Part shown: positions 54,798 to 64,000 of the stretch, piece by piece | Layout: each line of letters starts with the position of its first letter | Numbering within the stretch: the stretch's first letter is position 1 | Origin: Collimonas pratensis | Lineage (GTDB): Bacteria; Pseudomonadota; Gammaproteobacteria; Burkholderiales; Burkholderiaceae_D | Length of the DNA stretch: 64,000 nt | Direction of reading: 5' to 3' | Assembly (NCBI RefSeq): GCF_001584185.1 | Contig: NZ_CP013234.1 | Coordinates: 806,001-870,000, forward strand | Translations under genes and position numbers: made by a program | Notes under the pieces: model-generated | Databases searched by the model: none | What the model was told of the DNA's origin: nothing | Seen by the model: only the letters and a program-made list of their open reading frames with translations

Positions 54798-55286
54798 TCA
54801 GGTTTCCAGCAGGCTGCGCAGCATCCAGGCATTTTTTTCATGCAGTTGCATGCGCTGCGTCAGCAGATCCGCGGTCGGTTCATCGGCCGCCGCGTCTACC
54901 ACCGGGAAGATCGAACGGGCAGTGCGGGTCACCGCTTCCTGTCCCTGCACCAGCTGCTGAATCATGGCGGTCGCATTCGGTACGCCTTCCTCTTCCGAAA
55001 TCGAGGTCAGCTTGGCGAAGGCCTTGTAGGTGGCCGGCGCCGGATAGCCGAGCGCGCGTATGCGTTCCGCGATCAGGTCCACCGCCAGCCACAATTCGTT
55101 GTACTGGGTTTCGAACATCAGGTGCAATGTATTGAACATCGGCCCGGTCACGTTCCAGTGGAAGTTATGGGTCTTCAGGTAAAGGGTGTAGGTATCGGCC
55201 AGCAGTTTGCTGAGGCCGTCGGTGATCTTCTTGCGATCCTTGTCGCTGATGCCGATATCGATCACTGCAACGTTCTTCTTTACCAT
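54798..55286 (-). CDS. dps: Dps-family DNA-binding ferritin
   Basis: 162 residues from ATG 55286 with GAAGGAG upstream. Ferritin four-helix bundle with the ferroxidase signature [17 protein letters not shown] and the matching acidic patch in [19 protein letters not shown]. It oxidises and stores iron and shields DNA during stress. It ends 15 bp from the convergent thiE. Confidence 0.95.
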   Translation of the reverse strand: MVKKNVAVIDIGISDKDRKKITDGLSKLLADTYTLYLKTHNFHWNVTGPMFNTLHLMFETQYNELWLAVDLIAERIRALGYPAPATYKAFAKLTSISEEEGVPNATAMIQQLVQGQEAVTRTARSIFPVVDAAADEPTADLLTQRMQLHEKNAWMLRSLLET

Positions 55287-55395
55287 GGTGCGGCTCCTTC
55301 TAACGGTGACGGTTGAATGAGAGACTTGCACCATGATTTTATGTCAATTCGCCGCCGGCCAAGAAAACCGCGGGTTTTTCCTGGAGCGTGCGGTA

Positions 55396-56622
55396 TCAGC
55401 CGACAACGGCCGCCGCCGTGGCGGCCTGCGAGCGGCGGTACATGCTGACGGTCAGCGCCACCGCCGCCAGCGATGCCGTGGCGGCAAACAGATAGACCTC
55501 GGCATAGCCGAAGCGGCTGACGATCAGGCCAGCCAGCGGGCCGGTGACGCCCAGCGCCAGGTCCAGGAAGACCGAGTAGGCGCCGAGTGCGCTGCCGCGG
55601 TTATTGGCCGGCACCAGATTCACCGCTTCGACGCCGAGCGCAGGAAATATCAGCGCGAAGCCGAAGCCGGTCAGGGCTGCGCCGCACAGTGCAAAAAATG
55701 GCGAACCGGCTTGCCACAGCAGTAACAGCCCGAGCGCTTCGATGGAAAAGCAGACAATCGACACCCGGAAACCGCCGAAGCGTGAAATGGTCTGGGCGAA
55801 CAGCAGCCGTGCGCCGACGAAGAAGCTGCCGAACAAGGTCAGCGCAAACGCTGCGTTAGGCCATTGATGGCTGGCATAGAACAAGGTGATGAAGGTGGCG
55901 ATGGAGCCGAAGCCGATCGAGCCCAGGGCCAGGCCCATGCCATGCGGGAACACCTTGCGCAATACGCGCCCGAACGGCAGATGCTCGCCGCGCACTACGG
56001 CCGTGGCCGCTTTCAGGCGCGCCAGCAGGAAGCCGATCACTGACAATATGGTCACCGTGGCGCCTACCGCCGCCAGTCCCCAGGTGTGCGAAATCACCAC
56101 GCCGAGCGGCGCGCCTATGGCCAGCGCGCCGTAGGTAGCGATACCATTCCAGGAAATCATGCGGGCCGTGTGCTTTGCGCCCACCCGTCCTATGCCCCAG
56201 GTAATGGCGCCGGTGCCGACCATGCTCTCGCCACAACCCAGCACCAGACGGCCAATCAGCAGGATCGCCAGGCTCAGCGCCGGCACATGAGTAAAGAAGG
56301 CTGCCACCAGCAGGAATGCACCGCTGATGCTGCAGCCGATCAAGCCGCGCAAGACCGCGGTCTTGGGCCCGACCGAATCCGCCATGCGGCCAGCCAGCGG
56401 CCGGCTCAGCAGGGTGGCCAGGTACTGCATGCTGATCGCCAGGCCCGCCAGCACCGAGCTGTAGCCGAGATCGACGTGGACATAGCCGGGCAGTACGGCG
56501 AGCGGGATGCCTATTGCCAGGTAGCAAATAAATGTAAAAAATGCAGTGGAAACGATATGGAACGTTACTGCGCTCTCGGACAGCGGAGGGCTGGCGCGGT
56601 CGAGACGGACTTCTTCTGACAT
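55396..56622 (-). CDS. MFS transporter (YhhS-like)
   Basis: 408 residues from ATG 56622. Twelve hydrophobic helices. The MFS loop motif is [18 protein letters not shown]; the second half has [24 protein letters not shown] and [26 protein letters not shown]. Similar to the YhhS/arabinose-efflux-like group; substrate not predictable. An upstream in-frame stretch was ignored because the helices begin soon after MSEEVRLDR. Confidence 0.9.
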   Translation of the reverse strand: MSEEVRLDRASPPLSESAVTFHIVSTAFFTFICYLAIGIPLAVLPGYVHVDLGYSSVLAGLAISMQYLATLLSRPLAGRMADSVGPKTAVLRGLIGCSISGAFLLVAAFFTHVPALSLAILLIGRLVLGCGESMVGTGAITWGIGRVGAKHTARMISWNGIATYGALAIGAPLGVVISHTWGLAAVGATVTILSVIGFLLARLKAATAVVRGEHLPFGRVLRKVFPHGMGLALGSIGFGSIATFITLFYASHQWPNAAFALTLFGSFFVGARLLFAQTISRFGGFRVSIVCFSIEALGLLLLWQAGSPFFALCGAALTGFGFALIFPALGVEAVNLVPANNRGSALGAYSVFLDLALGVTGPLAGLIVSRFGYAEVYLFAATASLAAVALTVSMYRRSQAATAAAVVG

Positions 56623-56777
56623 GACGGGACTTGGTTGGGGTGAGATGGGTACAGAGGTAGAGCGGATGATGCAATGCAGTATTTTACCCTTCCGGCCCGA
56701 ATGCTGCTGGCGCCGGCGCCGCGGCATAAGTTTACGCTGATATCGCGAGCGATCCTCAGGCAGCTGCCCCCGCAGCT

Positions 56778-56789
56778 TATAATGTGGGG
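56778..56789 (+). promoter_or_regulatory. -10 box placed for a leaderless helicase mRNA
   Basis: A perfect TATAAT (56778-56783) ends six bases before ATG 56790, so +1 would fall on or beside the start codon. No good -35 hexamer is seen. Confidence 0.5.
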
Positions 56790-59069
56790 ATGCAAAATCT
56801 TCTCCATAACCTCAATCCAGAACAACTGGCGGCAGTCACCTTGCCTGCGCAGTCCGCACTCATCCTGGCCGGCGCCGGTTCCGGCAAGACGCGGGTGCTG
56901 ACCACCCGCATCGCCTGGCTGATCCAGACCGGCCAGGTGTCGCCCTCCGGCGTGCTGGCGGTGACCTTCACCAACAAAGCCTCGAAGGAAATGATGACGC
57001 GCTTGTCGGCGATGTTGCCGATCAATACGCGCGGCATGTGGATAGGGACTTTCCATGGCCTGTGCAACCGCTTGCTGCGCGCGCATTATCGCGACGCTGC
57101 CTTGCCGCAGACCTTCCAGATCCTCGATTCGCAAGACCAGTTGTCGGCCATCAAGCGCCTGCTGAAGGCGATGAATGTCGACGATGAGAAATATCCGCCG
57201 CGTAACCTGATGTACTTCATCAACGGCGCCAAGGACCAGGGTTTGCGCGCCAATGAAGTCGAAGCCAATGACGATTACAACCGCAAGTTCGTCGAGCTGT
57301 ACGACTTGTACGACCAGCAATGCCAGCGCGAAGGCGTGGTCGATTTTGCCGAGCTGCTGCTGCGCACCTATGAACTGCTGAGCCGTAACCAGCCGCTGCG
57401 CGAACATTACCAGTCGCGCTTCCAGCACATCCTGGTGGACGAGTTCCAGGATACCAACGACTTGCAATACAAATGGCTGAAGCTGATGGCCGGGCAGCGC
57501 GGCGCGGTGTTTGCGGTGGGCGACGACGACCAGAGCATCTACGCTTTCCGCGGCGCCAATGTCGGCAACATGACTGCCTTCGAACATGAATTCCGGGTCG
57601 AGAACCTGATCAAGCTGGAGCAGAACTACCGCTCGCACGGCCACATCCTGGATAGCGCCAACACCCTGATCGCCAACAACAGCAAGCGTCTCGGCAAGAA
57701 CCTGCGGACCGACGCCGGCCATGGTGAGCCGGTGCGCATCTACGAAGCCACCAGCGACCTGCAGGAAGCGCAGTGGATCGTCGAAGAAACCAAGAGCCTG
57801 ATCAACGACGGCGGCAGCCGCAGTGAAATCGCCGTGCTGTACCGCTCGAATGCGCAGTCGCGCGTAATCGAACATGCTTTGGTGGCGTCCGGCATCCCCT
57901 ACCGGGTGTACGGCGGCCAGCGCTATTTCGAACGGGCCGAAGTCAAGCACGCGATCGCCTACCTGCAGCTGATGGACAATCCGCATAACGATTCCGCCTT
58001 CCTGCGCGTGGTGAATTTCCCGGCGCGCGGTATCGGCGCGCGCTCGCTGGAACAGTTGCAGGACGCCGCCAAGCAATACGGCATTTCCCTGTACGCGGCG
58101 GTACCGTATGTGGCAGGCAAGGCCGGCGCCACGCTTGGTTCCTTCCTCAAGCTGATCGAAGGCGGACGCTTTGAAACCCAGCACCTGCCGCTGCCGGAAA
58201 TGGTGCAGGTGGTGCTCGACCTGAGCGGCCTGCTGCAGCATTACCAGAATGAAAAAGAAGGCGCCGACCGCATCGAGAATCTGGAGCAGCTGGTGAATGC
58301 TGCAACCCTGTTTGTCTCGGAAGAAGGATTCGGCATCGATGCGCCGGCCTTGCTCGGCCCCAAGGCGCAAGCCGTGTCGGGCGCCGCCATCACGACTGCC
58401 GACGGCATCGAGGTATTCGACGCCGACGCGCCGTTGTCGGCGGTGATGTCACCCTTGTCGGCATTTCTTTCGCACGCGTCGCTGGAGGCCGGCAACAACC
58501 AGGCCCAGGCTGGCGAGGAAGCCTTGCAGCTGATGACGGTGCACTCGGCCAAGGGCCTGGAGTTCGATGCGGTGTTCATCACCGGCCTGGAAGAGGGTTT
58601 GTTCCCGCACGAAAATTCGCAGAAGGAAGACGCCGGTGTCGAAGAAGAGCGGCGCCTGATGTATGTCGCCATCACGCGCGCCAAGAAGCGCCTGTACATG
58701 AGCTTTTCGCAGACTCGCATGCTGCATGGCCAGACCCGCTACAACATGCGTTCGCGCTTCTTCGACGAGCTGCCGGAAGATGCCTTGAAGTGGTTGTCGC
58801 CGAAGGTGCAGCAGCATAGCTGGTTCGCCAATACCAAATCAGCCTGGGACGAAGCGCCCGAGAAAGCCGCCAACAATATCTCGAAGAACTTCGGCCGGCG
58901 CGATATCGGCTGGCGCATCGGTGAGAATGTCGCCCACCTGAAATTTGGCGAAGGCGTGATCGTCAATATCGAAGGCAGCGGCGGCAATGCGCGCGCCCAC
59001 ATCAATTTCGGCAAGCATGGCATGAAGCTGCTGGACCTGAGCGTGGCGAAGCTGGAGAAGGTGGCCTAG
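56790..59069 (+). CDS. uvrD: UvrD/PcrA-type DNA helicase
   Basis: 759 residues from ATG 56790; a GTG two codons upstream abuts the TATAAT and is unlikely. SF1A motifs: [18 protein letters not shown] (Walker A), [20 protein letters not shown] (Walker B), [28 protein letters not shown] and [12 protein letters not shown]. The C-terminal segment [12 protein letters not shown] is the Tudor-like domain of UvrD/PcrA that contacts RNA polymerase, absent from Rep. Expected roles: mismatch and excision repair, and removal of stalled complexes. No LexA-like site is visible upstream. Confidence 0.93.
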   Translation: MQNLLHNLNPEQLAAVTLPAQSALILAGAGSGKTRVLTTRIAWLIQTGQVSPSGVLAVTFTNKASKEMMTRLSAMLPINTRGMWIGTFHGLCNRLLRAHYRDAALPQTFQILDSQDQLSAIKRLLKAMNVDDEKYPPRNLMYFINGAKDQGLRANEVEANDDYNRKFVELYDLYDQQCQREGVVDFAELLLRTYELLSRNQPLREHYQSRFQHILVDEFQDTNDLQYKWLKLMAGQRGAVFAVGDDDQSIYAFRGANVGNMTAFEHEFRVENLIKLEQNYRSHGHILDSANTLIANNSKRLGKNLRTDAGHGEPVRIYEATSDLQEAQWIVEETKSLINDGGSRSEIAVLYRSNAQSRVIEHALVASGIPYRVYGGQRYFERAEVKHAIAYLQLMDNPHNDSAFLRVVNFPARGIGARSLEQLQDAAKQYGISLYAAVPYVAGKAGATLGSFLKLIEGGRFETQHLPLPEMVQVVLDLSGLLQHYQNEKEGADRIENLEQLVNAATLFVSEEGFGIDAPALLGPKAQAVSGAAITTADGIEVFDADAPLSAVMSPLSAFLSHASLEAGNNQAQAGEEALQLMTVHSAKGLEFDAVFITGLEEGLFPHENSQKEDAGVEEERRLMYVAITRAKKRLYMSFSQTRMLHGQTRYNMRSRFFDELPEDALKWLSPKVQQHSWFANTKSAWDEAPEKAANNISKNFGRRDIGWRIGENVAHLKFGEGVIVNIEGSGGNARAHINFGKHGMKLLDLSVAKLEKVA

Positions 59070-59160
59070 GATGGGCACCTGTGCCCACGCGTGAGATCGA
59101 CGGTCCTATGCGCATTTAGCGTCGCGCGTGGGCAGAAAAACCTGCCCACCCTACACCGGC
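59070..59160. repeat. Palindromic GTGGGCA repeats between convergent genes
   Basis: Two hairpins, GGGCAC-CT-GTGCCC (59073-59086) and GTGGGCAG-AAAAAC-CTGCCCAC (59128-59149). In addition 59084-59091 can pair with 59125-59132, so alternative folds exist. It looks like a dispersed intergenic palindromic element and may end transcription from both sides. Confidence 0.6.
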
Positions 59161-59163
59161 TGC

Positions 59164-59967
59164 TTATTCTTTGGGGGCGGCCGGTTCCGGCAGAGGCAGA
59201 TCCTGCTCAGGCCTGCCGAAGATGTGGGTATAAGTCGGATAGAAAGAGCAGTACATCACGACCGTCAAGGCAATCGACAGCGGCAGCAGGATCATGATGG
59301 TCACCGACTGGTTGCCGACGATCGCCGCAATCAGGACGCTCACCACAGCAGGCAGCACCACGCCGATGGCGGCCCAGGCCAGGCCATAGACGGCGAATGC
59401 CTTTAGCTCGCGCGAGACGGCGAAGAAGCTGTAGAAAATCGCTTTCAGCACGCCCATCTTTTGCCACATGATCAGCGGCGCCGCATACCAGAACGCCATC
59501 GCCGCCGGGATGTAGACGACCGCGGCAAACATCATCGCCAGCGAGATGTTGGAGTCTTGTATTTCCTTCGGGTCGAGCGTGCTCTGGCCAGTCACCGTCA
59601 GCCAGAACAGGCCGCCGTCCACCAGGCTGGAGGCGGCGATGGCGACGATCGCCGCTATCACGTAAAGCACGCCCAGCAACAGCAGGTTCTTCAGGGCCGG
59701 CGAGCGGAAGCCGGTCAGCAGCAGGTTAGGGTAGACGCGCTTGCCCTGCTCGATGTTCAGGCAAGCCTGCATGAAAGCCATGGCGAATACAGGCACCAGG
59801 ATCACCGGCAAGATTTGTCCCAGTATCGGGATCTGCAGCAGGTTCAGTCCCAGCATCAGGAACATATACGCCAGGAATAAGGTGGAGATCTCGGCCGGCT
59901 GCTTGCGGAACAGCGCAAACCCCTCCTTGATCCATATCCATCCGGTTTTGGCAGGCAGTTTTTCCAT
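59164..59967 (-). CDS. BPSS1780-type membrane protein
   Basis: 267 residues with about six hydrophobic spans, beginning after WIKEGFALFRKQPAEISTLFLAY (partial family start) and including VILVPVFAMAFMQACLNIEQGK, AAMAFWYAAPLIMWQ and a final MYCSFYPTYTHIFG. The N-terminal pattern matches a betaproteobacterial family of unknown function. It follows thrB by 24 bp on the same strand. Confidence 0.8.
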   Translation of the reverse strand: MEKLPAKTGWIWIKEGFALFRKQPAEISTLFLAYMFLMLGLNLLQIPILGQILPVILVPVFAMAFMQACLNIEQGKRVYPNLLLTGFRSPALKNLLLLGVLYVIAAIVAIAASSLVDGGLFWLTVTGQSTLDPKEIQDSNISLAMMFAAVVYIPAAMAFWYAAPLIMWQKMGVLKAIFYSFFAVSRELKAFAVYGLAWAAIGVVLPAVVSVLIAAIVGNQSVTIMILLPLSIALTVVMYCSFYPTYTHIFGRPEQDLPLPEPAAPKE

Positions 59968-59991
59968 TGCTTATCTATGTTCTTTATCTAA

Positions 59992-60948
59992 TCAGTACAG
60001 GTTTGGTGCCGGGTGGGCGACGCGCTGCCGCAGGATCCGTTCAAAATGGCCGGGATCGTGCGGCGTCAGCATTTCTGCGGCGCGCGGCAAATAAAAGTCA
60101 TACAGCCGCGACAGCCAGAAGCGCAGGGCGCCGGCGCGCAGCATCGGCTGCCAGGCAGCTTGTTCCGCCGCGTTGAAGGGCCTTACGCCATGGTATGCAT
60201 CCAGCATGGCGCGTACTCTGGCAATGTCAAGCTGGCCGGTCGACAGGTCGATGCACCAGTCGTTGACGGTGACGGCCAGGTCGAACAGCCAGGTGTCGCA
60301 GCCGGCAAAGTAGAAATCGAAAAATCCGCTTAGTTGGTCGCCGTTGAACATCACGTTGTTGCGGAACAGGTCGGCATGCACCGGGCCGTTAGGCAGCTGG
60401 CGATAGGTTTCCGAGGCGGCAAACGCCTCCTGGAACGCCATTTCATCGCGCAGCAGCTGTTGTCCGTCCGGCGGCAGGTAGGGTAGCACCACTGGCGTGG
60501 TTTCACGCCACCACGGCAAGCCGCGCAGATTCGGTTGCCGGATTGGAAAGTCTTGCGCCGCCAGATGCATTTTTGCCAGCATCGCGCCGACCGCGGCGCA
60601 ATGGACAGGCGCAGGGGCCATCTGGCAATCGCCTTCCAGCTTGGTGACGATCGCCGCCGGCTTGCCGTGCAGCGGATTGATGATCTGATCCTGCTGGTTG
60701 GCGACAGGCGCCGGCACCAGCACGCCGCGGCGCGCCAGATGGCGCATCAGCTCCAGGTAAAACGGCAACTGTTCAAAGCTGAGATTCTCAAATACCGTCA
60801 ACACATACTCGCCGCGCTCGGTGTCGATGAAAAAATTGCTGTTTTCAATGCCAGACGAAATGCCCCTGATGGCGAGCGCCTTGCCTAAGGAAAAGGGAGG
60901 GATCCACTGGGTGAGATCGTCGAGCGTGACGGGAGTAAATACTGCCAT
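59992..60948 (-). CDS. thrB: Homoserine kinase (APH-fold type)
   Basis: 318 residues from ATG 60948 ([16 protein letters not shown]). Aminoglycoside-phosphotransferase-like kinase: [38 protein letters not shown] (catalytic Asp) and [25 protein letters not shown] (metal-binding Asp). It phosphorylates homoserine for threonine synthesis in this lineage, and is unrelated to the GHMP-type ThrB of enterics. Confidence 0.94.
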   Translation of the reverse strand: MAVFTPVTLDDLTQWIPPFSLGKALAIRGISSGIENSNFFIDTERGEYVLTVFENLSFEQLPFYLELMRHLARRGVLVPAPVANQQDQIINPLHGKPAAIVTKLEGDCQMAPAPVHCAAVGAMLAKMHLAAQDFPIRQPNLRGLPWWRETTPVVLPYLPPDGQQLLRDEMAFQEAFAASETYRQLPNGPVHADLFRNNVMFNGDQLSGFFDFYFAGCDTWLFDLAVTVNDWCIDLSTGQLDIARVRAMLDAYHGVRPFNAAEQAAWQPMLRAGALRFWLSRLYDFYLPRAAEMLTPHDPGHFERILRQRVAHPAPNLY

Positions 60949-61048
60949 GAGAAAAACCGCGGAAAGACAATGTTCGTCGGAATAAATATGCGGCAAATAC
61001 GCCGAAATATCCGCGCATTGGCCGCATGGCTACTTGGAGGGGACCAGC

Positions 61049-61486
61049 TTAGTTCTTAGGCTCGGAAATCGCCGGCGGCGGCAAGCCTGCATCGCTGTCG
61101 GATTGCACGGCCTCACCCGCCTTACGGGCTTTCTGGCCCAGGTCGAACTCCTTGATCTGCCACTGCGCGCCACGTGGCGGGGCATCGGTCGGCCCCAAAG
61201 TGCCGGCCTGCGACGGCGTTTTTACATAATAGGTACTGCCGCCGCTTTCGACCTTGACCTGGTCAACCCGGCCCTGTTGGCGTGTCTGCGTGATGTTGCC
61301 GGTGTTTTCGCCCGGCTGACGGATGGTGACTGCCGGCGCTTCGCCTTCTTCCAGCTTTTGCAGCTCTGGCGGCGGTGGGGCAATGGTCTTGGCAGGCGGC
61401 GTCGCTTGCTGCGCGGTCGCTAACAGGGGTGTTGCAAGAGAGGCAAGGCAAATTGCCAGCAATGGCCAGACTGTGGATTTATTCAT
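61049..61486 (-). CDS. Small periplasmic protein (DUF2782-like)
   Basis: 145 residues. Signal peptide VWPLLAICLASLATPLLATA. The core PELQKLEEGEAPAVTIRQP and GRVDQVKVESGGSTYYVK resembles the DUF2782 family, beta-rich and found in betaproteobacteria and relatives. Pro-rich ends are probably disordered. It lies 100 bp upstream of thrB on the same strand. Function unknown. Confidence 0.75.
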   Translation of the reverse strand: MNKSTVWPLLAICLASLATPLLATAQQATPPAKTIAPPPPELQKLEEGEAPAVTIRQPGENTGNITQTRQQGRVDQVKVESGGSTYYVKTPSQAGTLGPTDAPPRGAQWQIKEFDLGQKARKAGEAVQSDSDAGLPPPAISEPKN

Positions 61487-61539
61487 GTGAATTTGGCTAC
61501 CTTGAGTGAGACAAGACTATGCCTGCATTGTAACAAACA

Positions 61540-61571
61540 GCCGGCCCCTATAGGCGATAAGGGGACCGGCA
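61540..61571 (-). terminator. Hairpin after the LOG-family gene
   Basis: GCCGG-C-CCCT pairs with AGGGG-A-CCGGC around a short loop, just after the stop at 61582; the following T content is modest. Confidence 0.45.
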
Positions 61572-61581
61572 AACACGCTGT

Positions 61582-62319
61582 TTAAAGCAAAACGCCAGTA
61601 TGGCGGTCGGATTCGGCCATGACGGTTTCGCCGGCTTCGTAGAATTTCACCACGGCGGCAAGGATCTCGGCCGGATCGTCCAGCACCTGAATCAGGTCCA
61701 TGTCCTTGGCGGCAATCATGCCGTCGCCTACCAGCTGGGTACGGAACCAGTCGAGCAGACCGCTCCAGAAGCTGCTGCCGACCAGGATGATCGGGATATG
61801 CCGGCATTTGCCGGTCTGGATCAGGGTCAGGACTTCGGTCAGCTCGTCCATGGTGCCGAAGCCGCCCGGCAACACGATGTAAGCGTCGGCATAGCGCACG
61901 AAAGCTACCTTGCGGGCGAAAAAGTGGCGGAAGCTGAGGGAAATGTCCTGCCATTTGTTACCGCTTTGTTCATGCGGCAATTCGATGTTCAGGCCGACCG
62001 AAGGCGACTTGCCTTCAAAAGCGCCCTTGTTGGCAGCTTCCATCAAGCCCGGGCCGCCGCCGGAAATCACGGCAAAACCTTCGTCGGAAAAGCGCCGTGC
62101 AATGTCCCTGCAAAGGGGATAATACGGATTGTCTTCCTTGATCCGCGCCGAGCCGAAGATCGATACCGCTGGATGCAACTCGGAAAGGCGTTCGGTCGAC
62201 TCGATAAATTCTGCCATAATCGTGAACATATGCCACGATTCGCGCGCCTTTTTCGATGTTGCGCGTTCGATATCCGTCACTTGCCGCAAACGCGGCACAT
62301 TTTTTCCGTTCAATTCCAT
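61582..62319 (-). CDS. LOG-family (TIGR00730) nucleotide hydrolase
   Basis: 245 residues from ATG 62319. Rossmann-like LOG signatures: SGGGPGLMEAANKGA and the catalytic PGGFGTMDELTEVLT. The family cleaves cytokinin riboside or other nucleoside monophosphates to base and ribose phosphate; in bacteria it often acts in purine salvage. The N-terminal 45 residues extend beyond the small LOG type, as in the larger betaproteobacterial form. Its ATG abuts the polA ATG on the other strand. Confidence 0.93.
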   Translation of the reverse strand: MELNGKNVPRLRQVTDIERATSKKARESWHMFTIMAEFIESTERLSELHPAVSIFGSARIKEDNPYYPLCRDIARRFSDEGFAVISGGGPGLMEAANKGAFEGKSPSVGLNIELPHEQSGNKWQDISLSFRHFFARKVAFVRYADAYIVLPGGFGTMDELTEVLTLIQTGKCRHIPIILVGSSFWSGLLDWFRTQLVGDGMIAAKDMDLIQVLDDPAEILAAVVKFYEAGETVMAESDRHTGVLL

Positions 62320-64000
62320 ATGCAAAAAACCCTGCTGTTAGTTGATGGTTCGAGTTATCTCTATCGCGCCTTCCATGCCCTGCCCGATATGCGCAACGCC
62401 GCCAATGAGCCGACCGGCGCCCTGTACGGCATCATCAATATGCTGCGTCGTTTACGCATTGATTACCCCGCAGCTTACCTTGCCTGTGTGTTCGATGCAA
62501 AAGGTAAAACTTTTCGCGACGACATGTACGCCGACTACAAGGCCACCCGCGCCTCCATGCCGGAGGACCTGGTTAAACAGATTACGCCTATTCACGCCGC
62601 CGTGCGCGCGATGGGCTGGCCGATCCTGATGGTGGAGGGCGTGGAAGCCGACGATGTGATCGGCACCTTGACCGTGCAAGCAGTACAGCACGGCATGCAG
62701 GCGGTGGTCTCGACCGGCGACAAAGACCTGGCGCAGCTGGTCAATGACGACGTCACGCTGATCAACACCATGAACAACGAGACGCTTGACCGCGCCGGCG
62801 TGATCGCCAAATTCGGCGTGCCGCCGGAGCGCATCGTCGACTACCTGACACTGATCGGCGATACCGTCGACAACATCCCCGGCGTCTCCAAGGTCGGCCC
62901 GAAAACCGCGGTCAAGTGGCTGGCGCAGTACGACACCGTTGACAACGTGATCGCCAACGCCGCCAGCATCGGCGGCGCGGTCGGCGAGAATTTGCGGCAG
63001 GTGCTGGACTGGCTGCCGAAGGCCAAGGAACTGGTGACGGTGAAGACCGATTGCGACCTCAGCGCGCACATGGTGTCGATCCCGGAATCGCTGATTGCGC
63101 CGGAGCAGGACAAGGACACCCTGATCGAATTGTTTACGCGCTATAACTTCAAGACCTGGCTGCGCGAATTGAGCGCGCCTGCCGCGGCGGCCGCTTCCGC
63201 GCCCGCCGGCGGCGCGCCCGTACCGGCAGCAGCCGTTGCTGGCGCTGCGGCTGACGCCCAGGCGCAGAGCAGCCTGTTCGATACCGTCGAGCGGCACTAT
63301 GAAACCGTGCTGACTGAAGCTCAGCTGGACGCCTGGCTGCAGCGCATCGACAAGGCAACCTTGACCGCGGTCGATACTGAAACCACCTCGCTGGAGCCGA
63401 TGACCGCACAGCTGGTAGGCATCTCGCTGTGCTGCGAAGTCGGCACTGCCGCTTACATTCCTGTCGCCCATCGCTACCAGGATGCGCCGCTGCAGCTGTC
63501 GCGCGAACTGGTGCTGCAAAAGATGAAGCCGTGGCTGGAAGACGACAGCAAGCCGAAGGTCGGCCAGAACCTCAAATACGACAGCCATATTTTCGCCAAT
63601 CAGGGCGTGAACCTGCGGGGCATTGTCCACGACACCTTGCTGGAATCGTATGTGTTCGAGTCGCACCGCAGCCACGACATGGACAGCCTGGCGCTGCGCC
63701 ATCTGAACCACCAGACCATCACCTTCCAGGAAGTATGCGGCAAGGGCGCATCACAGATCGGCTTCGATGAAGTCGAGATCGGCCGCGCCACCGAATATGC
63801 GGCGGAAGATGCCGATATCACCTTGCAGCTGCACCTGACCATGTGGCCGCATATCGCCGACGATGCCAAGCTGCGCTTCATCTACGAAAAAATCGAAGTG
63901 CCGACTTCGGTGGTGCTGCAAAAGATCGAACGCAACGGCGTGCTGATCGACGCCAGCCTGCTGGCGACGCAATCCAACGAGCTGGGCAAGCGCATGCTGG
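62320..64000 (+). CDS. polA: DNA polymerase I, 3' end outside window
   Basis: The first 560 codons, open to the window edge. 5' nuclease domain: LLLVDGSSYLYRAFHAL, VEGVEADDVIGTL and STGDKDLAQLV, with the helix-hairpin DNVPGV-type NIPGVSKVGPKTA. An Ala-rich linker at about residues 287-310 follows. The 3'-5' exonuclease is complete in motif: VDTETTSLEPM (Asp/Glu), QNLKYDSHIF and EYAAEDADITLQL, so proofreading should be active. The polymerase domain begins near the edge (VLQKIERNGVLIDASLL). Full length is probably about 920 residues. The start codon abuts that of the LOG gene. Confidence 0.97.
   Translation, partial: MQKTLLLVDGSSYLYRAFHALPDMRNAANEPTGALYGIINMLRRLRIDYPAAYLACVFDAKGKTFRDDMYADYKATRASMPEDLVKQITPIHAAVRAMGWPILMVEGVEADDVIGTLTVQAVQHGMQAVVSTGDKDLAQLVNDDVTLINTMNNETLDRAGVIAKFGVPPERIVDYLTLIGDTVDNIPGVSKVGPKTAVKWLAQYDTVDNVIANAASIGGAVGENLRQVLDWLPKAKELVTVKTDCDLSAHMVSIPESLIAPEQDKDTLIELFTRYNFKTWLRELSAPAAAAASAPAGGAPVPAAAVAGAAADAQAQSSLFDTVERHYETVLTEAQLDAWLQRIDKATLTAVDTETTSLEPMTAQLVGISLCCEVGTAAYIPVAHRYQDAPLQLSRELVLQKMKPWLEDDSKPKVGQNLKYDSHIFANQGVNLRGIVHDTLLESYVFESHRSHDMDSLALRHLNHQTITFQEVCGKGASQIGFDEVEIGRATEYAAEDADITLQLHLTMWPHIADDAKLRFIYEKIEVPTSVVLQKIERNGVLIDASLLATQSNELGKRML

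Noticed and set aside
56565..58370. 601-codon minus-strand frame inside the helicase
   Set aside because: The helicase motifs are complete on the plus strand; the other frame is compositional.

Overview
The window is a chromosomal segment of a GC-rich betaproteobacterium. The rRNA operon, the valS–TPP riboswitch–thiC junction, the rpe-gph-trpEGDC order and the polA region all fit Oxalobacteraceae, and Collimonas is the most likely genus. That assignment comes from recognising the 16S sequence and gene order, not from a database search. Codon use and base composition look uniform except for an IS3 remnant (about 3.1-4.2 kb) and an AT-rich operator region near 24.6-24.8 kb. I see no CRISPR array, prophage or plasmid gene.

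Layout: 0-1.5 kb, the 3' part of ycaO. 1.6-4.2 kb, an unrecognised secreted-type protein gene cut off at its 5' end by a left-truncated IS3-family element. 4.3-6.0 kb, a MarR repressor divergent from a TetX-like flavin monooxygenase, with two operator boxes between them. 6.0-14.9 kb, mostly single genes: a DUF3298-like exported protein, a tannase/feruloyl-esterase-family lipoprotein, CYTH-Nudix, an orphan LivK-type binding protein, a possible small RNA, a dicarboxylate symporter, and a GNAT-PaiB pair. 14.9-24.8 kb, a sugar locus: a carbohydrate porin broken by an amber codon, two GH92 alpha-mannosidase-like lipoproteins (one on a collagen-like stalk), an AGE-family sugar isomerase and a LacI repressor with a palindromic operator. 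24.9-27.9 kb, an S9 peptidase and a MetQ/NlpA-like binding protein. 27.9-33.6 kb, rpe-gph-trpE-trpG-trpD-trpC. 33.7-37.0 kb, apaG, an unlisted 47-residue membrane protein, mltA, usp and an enoyl-CoA hydratase. 37.2-42.9 kb, a complete rrn operon (16S, tRNA-Ile, tRNA-Ala, 23S, 5S) with promoter, boxA sites, processing stems and terminator. 42.9-46.9 kb, ruvAB behind a LexA-like box, a YaiI protein, a hydratase and a DUF2147 protein. 46.9-54.8 kb, valS divergent from a TPP riboswitch and thiC-thiS-thiG-thiD-thiE. 54.8-64.0 kb, dps, an MFS transporter, a uvrD/pcrA-type helicase, a membrane protein, a homoserine kinase, a small periplasmic protein, a LOG-family hydrolase and the first 560 codons of polA.

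How it works together: the most coherent accessory system is the mannan/mannoprotein locus at 14.9-24.8 kb. Surface lipoprotein GH92 enzymes would release mannose from fungal or yeast glycans, the porin would admit sugars, and the AGE isomerase would convert mannose (or a related sugar) to a ketose under LacI control. This would suit a fungus-feeding soil bacterium. The substrate is inferred from family membership. The porin is currently interrupted by a single stop codon, so the locus may be decaying, or the stop may be a sequencing error or be suppressed.
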